Below are positions 1-6,598 of a DNA stretch of 64,000 nt, one piece after another. The position numbers and the translations under genes are program-made. Numbering within the stretch: the first letter of the stretch is position 1; the number at the start of each line of letters is the position of its first letter. This stretch comes from Verrucomicrobiia bacterium (lineage in GTDB: Bacteria > Verrucomicrobiota > Verrucomicrobiia > Limisphaerales > JADLHS01), in NCBI GenBank assembly GCA_026125285.1, contig JAHCLO010000021.1, forward strand, positions 1 through 64,000. Direction: 5' to 3'. The notes below the pieces were generated by a model. That model was given only the letters and a program-made list of their open reading frames with translations, made no database searches and was not told where the DNA came from.

Positions 1-1
1 G

Positions 2-580
2 GGCAGCGCACCCGCGCCGGTCGTCGCCGCGGGCGGAGGCAGTATGGCCGATAACCCGCCGCCGCCGCAGGACATCGTCCCCATCAAACCCCATCTGGGG
101 AGCATCCTACCCACCAGTGCGCCGCTGCTGCAACAACCCTGGTTTCTGGCGCTCCAATGCGTACCCTTGCTGACTTGGCTCGGTGCGCTGGGCTGGCGGA
201 AACGCGCCGAGGCGCTCGCCAACAATCCACGCAAGCGGCGCGAGCGTCAGGTGGCGCAGGTGGTTCGCGAAGGCATGGAAAACCTGCGCCGGCTGGCGGC
301 CGCCAAGAACTCCGATGATTTCTTCGCCGTACTGTTCCGGTTGCTCCAGGAACAACTCGGTGAACGATTGAACTGCCCGGCTTCGTCCATCACGGAGGCG
401 GTGATTGATGAGAAACTGCGACCCCGCGGCATTCCGGAATCCGCCGCCACCACGCTCCATGAACTGTTTCAGACCTGCAACCTCGCGCGCTATGCGCCGG
501 TGAAGAGCACGCAGGAACTCACCGCACTGATCGGGAAACTGGAGACTGCTTTGCGCGCAGTGCGAGGGATCAAACCATGA
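2..580 (+). CDS. batD: BatD-like aerotolerance protein, C-terminal part (5' end cut by window)
   Basis: The reading frame is open to the window edge, so only the C-terminal part is seen; the ATG at 44 is internal rather than a true start. A hydrophobic segment lies about 30-50 residues after that ATG. It is followed by a charged cytoplasmic tail containing NNPRKRRERQ and a conserved block around FFAVLFRLLQEQLGERL. This arrangement, a single membrane anchor followed by a helical tail, fits the C-terminus of BatD proteins, which belong to the Bat operon for stress or oxygen tolerance alongside MoxR ATPases and von Willebrand proteins. The stop codon overlaps the ATG of the next gene (ATGA), which encodes a BatE-like protein, so the two are translationally coupled. 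The family call rests on the tail pattern plus this neighbour; moderate to good confidence. Confidence 0.72.
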   Translation, partial: GSAPAPVVAAGGGSMADNPPPPQDIVPIKPHLGSILPTSAPLLQQPWFLALQCVPLLTWLGALGWRKRAEALANNPRKRRERQVAQVVREGMENLRRLAAAKNSDDFFAVLFRLLQEQLGERLNCPASSITEAVIDEKLRPRGIPESAATTLHELFQTCNLARYAPVKSTQELTALIGKLETALRAVRGIKP

Positions 581-1518
581 GGATTCGGTCAACCAATTGT
601 CTGGCCTGGAGTTTTCTGCGGCGAACTGACTCCACCCCCAGCCCGCTGCCGGAGCGTCGGTCTGTGACCGGCATTAGCCGTGTGGGCGACGACAAGCCAA
701 TCGCAGATCGGCGCTCCGGCCAGCCGGTGCTTCGCGCGAGACAGGGTTTCTCCATTTCAGTCTTTGTGCGATACATTCTGCTATCTGGCTTGCTGCTGCT
801 GAAGGTGCCCGGCTCGTTGTTGGCCGTCGCACCGGACGCCACCACCACGTTCGATGCCGCGAACCGACTTTACGAGCAGGGGCATTTCAAAGAGGCCGCG
901 GTGGCCTACGAACAGATGCTTGCCGCCGGTCAGACGTCGCCCGCGGTCTATTTCAATCTCGGTAACGCGCTGTTCAAATCCGGTCAGATCGGCCGTGCCA
1001 TCGCCCTCTATCGGGAACTGGAACAACGAACGCCGCGCGATCCCGATTTGCGCGCCAACCTGCAGTTTGCCCGCCATCAAGTTCAAGGACCAACCCTGCG
1101 CGCCAGATTTTGGGAACGAGCGCTGGCCCAACTCAGCCTCGACGAGTGGACACGTTTCAGTGCCGTCCTTCTCTGGCTTACCTTCGCGTTGTTGACCGTC
1201 CAGCAACTGCGCCCGAACTGGAAGCGGCCACTGCGGTCCTGGACGCTGTTGGCAGGGGTGGCGTTGCTGCTGCTGCTGGCATGTCTGACGCTCGCCTGGC
1301 GCGGGCAGACGCAAAATGAAATTGCCATCGTGGTTGCCAACGAAGCCAGCCTGCGGGCCAGTCCCTTCGAGGAGTCGCAAAGCGTTTTCATCGCCAACGA
1401 TGGCGCGGAACTGCGCGTGCTCGATCAGAAAGATGACTGGCTGCAAGTCACCGACGGCAACCGGCGGATCGGGTGGATCAAGGGCGACGCGGTGATCATC
1501 TTTCCGCGATCAGGTTAG
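577..1518 (+). CDS. batE: BatE-like TPR and SH3-domain membrane protein with repeat-derived N-terminus
   Basis: The 313-residue frame has two tetratricopeptide repeats at about residues 91-154, two membrane helices at about 195-212 and 222-241, and a bacterial SH3-type domain at 248-310 (ASLRASPFEESQ, then GWIKGDAVIIF). This is the usual BatE layout and follows batD directly with an ATGA overlap. The first 60 residues are odd. Bases 648-720 form a palindromic repeat read in frame as an Arg/Ser-rich peptide, and a signal-like hydrophobic stretch begins only at about residue 64. Either translation starts at the ATG at 577 and the repeat is tolerated in an extended leader, or the functional start is a GTG at 766 just before FVRYILLSG-type sequence. 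BatE is thought to work at the inner membrane with BatA-D; its exact job is not settled. Confidence 0.8.
   Translation: MRIRSTNCLAWSFLRRTDSTPSPLPERRSVTGISRVGDDKPIADRRSGQPVLRARQGFSISVFVRYILLSGLLLLKVPGSLLAVAPDATTTFDAANRLYEQGHFKEAAVAYEQMLAAGQTSPAVYFNLGNALFKSGQIGRAIALYRELEQRTPRDPDLRANLQFARHQVQGPTLRARFWERALAQLSLDEWTRFSAVLLWLTFALLTVQQLRPNWKRPLRSWTLLAGVALLLLLACLTLAWRGQTQNEIAIVVANEASLRASPFEESQSVFIANDGAELRVLDQKDDWLQVTDGNRRIGWIKGDAVIIFPRSG
648..720. repeat. REP-like palindrome (family A) inside batE
   Basis: Left arm 648-667 and right arm 701-720 are inverted copies matching at 17 of 20 positions, with a 33-base loop. The arms carry the GGAGCG(C/T)CGGTCT core seen in the palindromes within and beside the RAYT transposase gene at 5.8-6.6 kb. 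The element is read through in frame in the N-terminal region of the batE frame. Confidence 0.8.
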
Positions 1519-1733
1519 CGTAGGTGCCAGGAATAGACTCCGAGCGGGTGATGCCCATCCGTGAGTTGGCCTCGATGCCGCGCAAGGCGTCCCCCATACG
1601 TTTGGAATTCTTTGGGCAATCGAGGAGGCACGACGATCCCCGCAGTTTTGCGCAGAGTTAGGCTTGTCAATTCGGTCTCGGCGATGTTCCCTTGTGGGCA
1701 GATATGGATTCCACTCCGCCATTTCTTGGTCGC

Positions 1734-2954
1734 ATGATTTTACGCAGACGCTTTTCCCCCCTCCTTCCCCTGCTCTGCCTGGGCGGCACGTTGCTCACTG
1801 CCGCAGAATTTCAACCCGTCTTCAACGGTCAATCGCTGGCCGGCTGGGTGCAGCGAGGAGGTCAGGCTGACTATCGCGTGGAGGACGGGTGCATCGTCGG
1901 CACCACGGTAGTCGGCACCCCCAATAGCTTTCTCTGCACCGAAAAGGACTACGGCGATTTCGTGCTGGAACTGGAGGTGAAGTCCGATCCGCAGCTCAAT
2001 TCCGGCATCCAGTTCCGCAGCGAACACTTCGCCCGCCCCACGACTTTCCAACACGGCGTTAAAACGATCACCATCCCCGCCGGGCGCGTGCATGGCTATC
2101 AGGCCGAGGTGGACAGCAATCCGAATCGCCGTTGGAGCGGTGGCATCTATGATGAGGGCCGGCGAGCATGGTTGCAGAATCTCACCGACCAACCCGCCGC
2201 GCAGGCTGCTTTCAAATTTGGCGAGTGGAATCACTATCGCATTGCTTGCGCAGGCGCCTCGTTGCGGACCTGGGTCAACGGCGTGCCGGTGGCCGATTAT
2301 CTGGATGCCACCACGTTGAGTGGATTCATCGGCCTTCAGGTTCACTCCAGCAAGCGGGCGGACTTACAGGTGCGCTTCCAGAACCTCAAGGTGCAGGACC
2401 TGGGTCGCAGTGAATGGAAGCCTCTGTGGGACGGCAAGACGCTCAACGGCTGGCGCATCATTGGCAAGGGCGACTGGAGGATTAGCGACGGCATGATCCA
2501 CGCCACTCACTCCAAGGACGATCAGGAATTCGGTCACCTCGTGACGGACAAGGTTTATTCGGACTTTGTAGTACGCTTGAAATACAAGGCCATCAAGGGC
2601 AACAGCGGATTTTACTTTCGCATCGAGGAAAAAGGCTTCAGCGGCGTGTCCGGTTTCCAGGCCGAGATTGATGCGGAGAAGGATGCCGGCGGATTGTACG
2701 AAACCAATGGCCGCGCCTGGGTCAGCCAGCCCAAACCCGAGGACGTGCAGAAGTGGTTTCGACCGCAGGAATGGAACGTGATGACCGTCTTTGCGCAGGG
2801 CCGGCGTCTGGCGGTGGACGTGAATGGCTATCGCACGGCGGAATTGTTCGACGACCCCGGCCGCACCGAAGGGCGACTCGCGTTGCAGGTCCACGGCGGC
2901 CAGGATTGCGAATTGTTTTTCAAAGACATTGAGATTTTAGAGAAAGTGCGTTAA
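1734..2954 (+). CDS. Secreted protein with two DUF1080 (3-keto-disaccharide hydrolase) domains
   Basis: The start is placed at ATG 1734 because it gives a clear signal peptide (MILRRR, then a leucine-rich core ending at TAA). The frame itself extends to a TTG at 1692. The mature protein has two tandem DUF1080 jelly-roll domains, each opening with the family signature: FNGQSLAGW at about residue 29 and WDGKTLNGW at about residue 228. Each carries the NSGIQFR or NSGFYFR strand and the GFQAEID or GYQAEVD motif. Pfam names this family 3-keto-disaccharide hydrolase; some members cleave glycosides whose C3 hydroxyl has been oxidised. The downstream DUF6807 lipoprotein (16-base gap) and Gfo/Idh oxidoreductase fit an envelope pathway in which an oxidoreductase makes the 3-keto sugar and this protein cleaves it. 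The substrate cannot be read from sequence. Confidence 0.88.
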   Translation: MILRRRFSPLLPLLCLGGTLLTAAEFQPVFNGQSLAGWVQRGGQADYRVEDGCIVGTTVVGTPNSFLCTEKDYGDFVLELEVKSDPQLNSGIQFRSEHFARPTTFQHGVKTITIPAGRVHGYQAEVDSNPNRRWSGGIYDEGRRAWLQNLTDQPAAQAAFKFGEWNHYRIACAGASLRTWVNGVPVADYLDATTLSGFIGLQVHSSKRADLQVRFQNLKVQDLGRSEWKPLWDGKTLNGWRIIGKGDWRISDGMIHATHSKDDQEFGHLVTDKVYSDFVVRLKYKAIKGNSGFYFRIEEKGFSGVSGFQAEIDAEKDAGGLYETNGRAWVSQPKPEDVQKWFRPQEWNVMTVFAQGRRLAVDVNGYRTAELFDDPGRTEGRLALQVHGGQDCELFFKDIEILEKVR

Positions 2955-2970
2955 CCAACTGTCCTCAACC

Positions 2971-3984
2971 ATGAACCACCCAGTTCTGAAACCCACCCCT
3001 GCCCTGCTGCTGTGCTCGGCGTTGTTGCTGAGTGCGTGCGCGCAACCCGGCGCAAGTCCCGGAAACAAAGCCGGCGTGCAGATCACCAAACTTGACGACC
3101 GGCTGCGCGTTGAGATCAACGATCAGTTATTCACCGAATACCGCTTCCAGGACGTGCCGCGGCCGTTCTGTTATCCCGTCCTGGGACCGGGCGCCGCGCC
3201 GATGACCCGCAACTGGCCGATGCAGGAAGCGCCCGCCGAAGACCGGGACCATCCGCATCATCGCTCGTTGTGGTTCACGCATGGCGCGGTGAACGGACAT
3301 GATTTCTGGAGCGAAGCGCGGGATTTCGGAAAAATCGTTCACGACGGTTTCGCCGAAATCAAATCCGGCCGCGATCAAGGCGTCATCCGCTCGAAGAACA
3401 AGTGGGTGGCGAAGAATGGCGACGTGATCTGCACGGACGAACTCGCGCTGCGCATTCACAACCGGCCCGCCAACGAGCGCGTGCTTGATTACGAAATCAC
3501 CATTCATGCTTCCCATGGCGAAGTGACGCTGGGCGATACGAAGGAAGGTTCCATGGCCATCCGGCTCAACGAAACCATGCGGCTCAAGCACAACAAGGAA
3601 AACGCCGGCAAACCCACGGGCACCATCGTCAACAGCGAAGGCGTCCGGGATGGCGCCACCTGGGGCAAGCGCGCCGCGTGGTGCGATTATTACGGCCCGG
3701 TGGAGGGTCGCATCCTCGGGGTCGCCATTTTTGATCATCCGCAAAACCCGCGGCATCCCACTTGGTGGCACGTGCGCGACTATGGATTGTTTGCCGCGAA
3801 CCCCTTTGGCCAGCATGATTTTGAACGCCTGCCCGATCGGAACGCCGGTAATCTGGTCGTGCCGGCCGGCCAGAGTGTCACGTTCCGCTACCGCTTCTAT
3901 TTTCACGAAGGCGACGAGAAACAGGCTCACGTCGCCGCCCGTTACGCCGATTACATCAAATCCGTTCCGCAAAAATCCAAATAA
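2971..3984 (+). CDS. DUF6807 (PmoA-like) family lipoprotein
   Basis: This 337-residue protein begins with a lipoprotein signal peptide: a leucine-rich core ending in LLLSAC, with Cys23 as the likely acylated residue. The body carries the family hallmark DHPHHRSLWFTHG with nearby GHDFW, and a C-terminal HPTWWHVRDYGLFAANPFG block. Older annotations call this family methane oxygenase PmoA, but it is unrelated to the particulate methane monooxygenase subunit and is now DUF6807. It recurs in Verrucomicrobia, Planctomycetes and Bacteroidetes next to Gfo/Idh and DUF1080 genes, as here. The clustered histidines suggest metal or sugar binding, but no activity can be assigned. It probably shares a transcript with both neighbours. 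Confidence 0.85.
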   Translation: MNHPVLKPTPALLLCSALLLSACAQPGASPGNKAGVQITKLDDRLRVEINDQLFTEYRFQDVPRPFCYPVLGPGAAPMTRNWPMQEAPAEDRDHPHHRSLWFTHGAVNGHDFWSEARDFGKIVHDGFAEIKSGRDQGVIRSKNKWVAKNGDVICTDELALRIHNRPANERVLDYEITIHASHGEVTLGDTKEGSMAIRLNETMRLKHNKENAGKPTGTIVNSEGVRDGATWGKRAAWCDYYGPVEGRILGVAIFDHPQNPRHPTWWHVRDYGLFAANPFGQHDFERLPDRNAGNLVVPAGQSVTFRYRFYFHEGDEKQAHVAARYADYIKSVPQKSK

Positions 3985-4017
3985 ATTGTGCCCCGTTCAC
4001 GTCAACCCCCTAAGATT

Positions 4018-5484
4018 ATGAAAAGCATGGATCGTCGCACCTTCCTCAAAACCTCCATTCTCACCGCGGCCACTCTGAGCACCGCCGCGTCTTGGAGCCG
4101 TGTCACCGCTCAATCCGCCACGGCGCGCGTACGCGGAGCCAACGAAGACATCCGCGTTGCCGTGGCGGGCTTTGGCGGACGCGGACGGAGTCACATCAGT
4201 GGCTTCCGCGAACTCAAAGGCGTGCGCGTCGTAGCGCTGTGCGACGCGGATCAAAACGTGTTGGACAAAGGCGCGAAGGAATTCAAGGACCGCGGCGAGG
4301 AGATCCAGGGCTACACCGACATCCGCAGCCTGCTCGAGAATCCGAACATAGACGCGGTGGGATTTGCCACGCCGAACCACTGGCACGCGCTGGGCGCCAT
4401 CTGGGCGGCCCAGGCCGGCAAAGATTCCTACGTCGAGAAACCGCTGTCGCACAATGTCTGGGAAGGCCGTAAAACCGTGGAGGCGGCGCGCAAGTACCAA
4501 CGCATCATCCAGACCGGCTCGCAATGTCGCTCCAGCCGCGGCCTGCAGGAGGCCATTGCGTGGATCCAGGCCGGCAACCTAGGCAAGATCCTCCGCGCCC
4601 GCGGGCTATGTTACAAGCGCCGCGCCAGCATCGGTAAGGCGGACAAACCCTTCGAAATTCCGGCCTCGATTGACTACGACCTGTGGTGCGGGCCGGCCCC
4701 GAAAGAACCGATGATGCGCAAACGCCTGCATTATGATTGGCATTGGGTCTGGCCCACTGGCAACGGCGACCTCGGCAACCAGGGCGTCCATCAGGTGGAC
4801 ATCGCCCGCTGGGTACTCGGAGAAACCGCCCTGGCGCCAGTGACGTTGAGCATTGGTGGTCGGCTCGGGTATGAGGACGATGGCACCACGCCCAACACGC
4901 AAATCGTTTATCACGGCTACGCAAAAGCCCCGCTGCTGTTCGAGGTGCGCGGACTTCCCGTCAGCCATTCCGACGAGAAGATGGACAACTACCGCGGCGC
5001 CGGCGTGGGCGTGGTGATTGACTGTGAAGGCGGCTACGTGGTGAATCCGAGCTACACCCGGGCCATCGCCTACGACAAGGAAGGCAACGAAATCAAGCGC
5101 TGGGATGGCGGCGGCAACCATTTCGAAAACTTCATCAACGCCGTGCGCAGCCGCAAGCACACCGACCTGACGGCGGAAGCCGAAGAGGGCCATATCTCCG
5201 CCGCGCTTTGCCATACCGCCAACGTTTCCTACCAGTTGGGAAAACAACTTCCGCCCGAAGCGATTCGCGACGCGGTAAAGAACAATTCCGAACTGGGCGA
5301 AGCCCTGGGCCGCATGGAAGAACACCTGGCCGCCAACAATGTGGACCTGAAGCAGACGCCGGCCACCCTTGGCGCGCTCCTGAAGATTGATCCCCAGACC
5401 GAGCGCGCCACCGGCAATCGCGCCGCGAACCGCCTGTTCACGCGTGACTACCGCAAACCGTTCATCGTGCCAGCAAGGGTATAA
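4018..5484 (+). CDS. Tat-exported Gfo/Idh/MocA family oxidoreductase
   Basis: The start at ATG 4018 gives MKSMDRRTFLKTSIL, a twin-arginine signal. The frame extends upstream to a GTG at 3988 that would only add a leader. The protein has an NAD(P)-binding Rossmann fold starting at RVAVAGFGGRGRSHISG, the conserved YVEKPLSHNVWEGRK lysine region, and the C-terminal substrate-binding domain with the GNGDLGNQGVHQVDIARW block. Length (488 residues) fits exported family members. These enzymes oxidise or reduce sugar hydroxyls; with the DUF1080 and DUF6807 proteins upstream, oxidation of a glycoside C3 hydroxyl is the natural inference. The gene starts 33 bases after the previous stop, so one operon is likely. 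Confidence 0.9.
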   Translation: MKSMDRRTFLKTSILTAATLSTAASWSRVTAQSATARVRGANEDIRVAVAGFGGRGRSHISGFRELKGVRVVALCDADQNVLDKGAKEFKDRGEEIQGYTDIRSLLENPNIDAVGFATPNHWHALGAIWAAQAGKDSYVEKPLSHNVWEGRKTVEAARKYQRIIQTGSQCRSSRGLQEAIAWIQAGNLGKILRARGLCYKRRASIGKADKPFEIPASIDYDLWCGPAPKEPMMRKRLHYDWHWVWPTGNGDLGNQGVHQVDIARWVLGETALAPVTLSIGGRLGYEDDGTTPNTQIVYHGYAKAPLLFEVRGLPVSHSDEKMDNYRGAGVGVVIDCEGGYVVNPSYTRAIAYDKEGNEIKRWDGGGNHFENFINAVRSRKHTDLTAEAEEGHISAALCHTANVSYQLGKQLPPEAIRDAVKNNSELGEALGRMEEHLAANNVDLKQTPATLGALLKIDPQTERATGNRAANRLFTRDYRKPFIVPARV

Positions 5485-5545
5485 CTTGCGCGATTTGGGG
5501 ATGCCTAATGGCGAAAAAGTGGTTTCCACCGCTTCGACTCACGCC

Positions 5546-5791
5546 ATGAAATCGCGCATCGTTGCCGACGGAGCGACAAGACTTTCTCGTAGCGCAGAAT
5601 ACCAGATGCACTTGAGCGAGTTGCGCGAGTTCGTCCGGGCGAGACATGCAAGAGAGTTGGCGGAAGCCGGCTTCGTGCGGCGACTGGTCTTGCACTGGCG
5701 AATCGCTGCGGAATATCGGCGAGAGCGGCGGAAAGTTCTGCCTTCAGCACAATCGCTTTACAGTAGTCAGACCCTGACGGCGAAGGATTGA
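5546..5791 (+). CDS. Small basic hypothetical protein
   Basis: An 81-residue frame from ATG 5546 (another in-frame ATG lies at 5501). The protein is rich in Arg and Glu with strong helical character: HLSELREFVRARHARELAE, then RLVLHWRIAAEYRRERRK, then VLPSAQSLYSS. The amphipathic charge pattern and the orderly third-position GC bias look coding, and the opposite strand offers nothing recognisable here. It resembles short uncharacterised proteins of Verrucomicrobia, but I cannot assign a family or function. Its last 25 bases overlap the 3' end of the convergent transposase gene. Confidence 0.5.
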   Translation: MKSRIVADGATRLSRSAEYQMHLSELREFVRARHARELAEAGFVRRLVLHWRIAAEYRRERRKVLPSAQSLYSSQTLTAKD

Positions 5792-6513
5792 GAGTCTGGC
5801 TCCCGCAACCGCGCGCTGCTGAACGGCCAATCCTCCCGCTTCCGGCACAGTTTGGCTTTCAGCGGATTGTGTTCGATGTACCGAACCGCCTTCCGTTCCT
5901 GATCTTCGTTGCGCATATACGTGTCCCAGTATTCGCGTTCCCAGCGTAGCGACTGGAGCGCCGCTCTCCGAGCCGGCGCGTTTGGATTGGCAGAAACACG
6001 CCGGGTCGGAGACCGGCGCTCCGCCAAAATGGCCTCCGCCTCCGTGGCGACGTAGCGCTTCCAACTCTGCACCATTTTACCCAATGGCATTTCCCATACT
6101 TGCACCAGCACATGAACGTGATTCGGCATCACGCACCATGCGCGCAGTTCGTAACGCTTATTGTGGAAGTACCGCAACGCCTCCTCGCACAGCGTGGCGA
6201 TACGCGGCTGGCGCAACCAGCAGTCGCCGATGCCGCGATCCAGATACTCCTCCAGTTTCGTCCGTTTCTCGCGCGAATCATCAATGGCCAGCAGGTGTTC
6301 CCATTCACCGCGCCGCGAAGCGGGCATCGAATCCACGAGTCGGAACGTGACAAATTGGATAAGCCCGGGAAAATCGCAGTGCGGCAGATAACCGCGCTCG
6401 TGCCAGCCGAGAAAACCGAGAGAGCGTTCGGCGTCGGTCAATTTGAGGTCCGACCAGCGGTTCTTATCGGCCACCAGTTCACGGAGGTGCTCCCGTTTGG
6501 TTCGTAGCGTCAT
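5767..6513 (-). CDS. REP-associated tyrosine transposase (RAYT, Y1_Tnp family)
   Basis: The 248-residue protein from the ATG at 6513 has the Y1/IS200-like transposase core: WHERGYLPH near the start, the HUH-type metal site in CVMPNHVHVLV, and the tail YWDTYMRNEDQERKAVRYIEHNP ending in WPFSSAR typical of RAYTs. The frame stays open back to 6681, but that stretch runs through a palindrome and into aconitase. RAYTs are domesticated single-strand transposases that recognise REP hairpins. A 70-base palindrome (6524-6593) abuts the start codon, and a second copy lies inside the coding sequence (5955-6022), adding a peptide of about 22 residues in the loop before the YWDTY helix. It follows aconitase on the same strand. 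Whether the protein is active with this insertion is unknown. Confidence 0.88.
   Translation of the reverse strand: MTLRTKREHLRELVADKNRWSDLKLTDAERSLGFLGWHERGYLPHCDFPGLIQFVTFRLVDSMPASRRGEWEHLLAIDDSREKRTKLEEYLDRGIGDCWLRQPRIATLCEEALRYFHNKRYELRAWCVMPNHVHVLVQVWEMPLGKMVQSWKRYVATEAEAILAERRSPTRRVSANPNAPARRAALQSLRWEREYWDTYMRNEDQERKAVRYIEHNPLKAKLCRKREDWPFSSARLREPDSQSFAVRV
5955..6022. repeat. REP-like palindrome (family A) inside the RAYT coding sequence
   Basis: Left arm 5955-5977 and right arm 6000-6022 are inverted copies matching at 21 of 23 positions around a 22-base loop. The element has the same GGAGCGCCGGTCTCCGA core as the palindrome before the RAYT start codon, and the RAYT reading frame runs straight through it. 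Confidence 0.9.
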
Positions 6514-6523
6514 GCCCGTTTGC

Positions 6524-6593
6524 GGAGCGCCGGTCTCCGACCCGGCGGGTGGTTCAGTCTTCGCTTCGAGCCGGGTCGGGAGACCGGCGCTCC
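6524..6593. repeat. REP-like palindrome (family A) between acnA and RAYT
   Basis: Left arm 6524-6546 and right arm 6570-6593 are inverted copies differing by a single inserted base, with a 23-base loop. It begins 10 bases before the RAYT start codon and ends 5 bases past the aconitase stop codon. It could fold at the 3' end of the aconitase transcript as well as act as the RAYT's recognition site. Confidence 0.92.
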
Positions 6594-6598
6594 TGTGC

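Noticed and set aside
3127..3972. Minus-strand frame of 281 codons over the DUF6807 gene
   Set aside because: It is a shadow of a gene with signal peptide and family motifs; no domain is seen on the minus strand.
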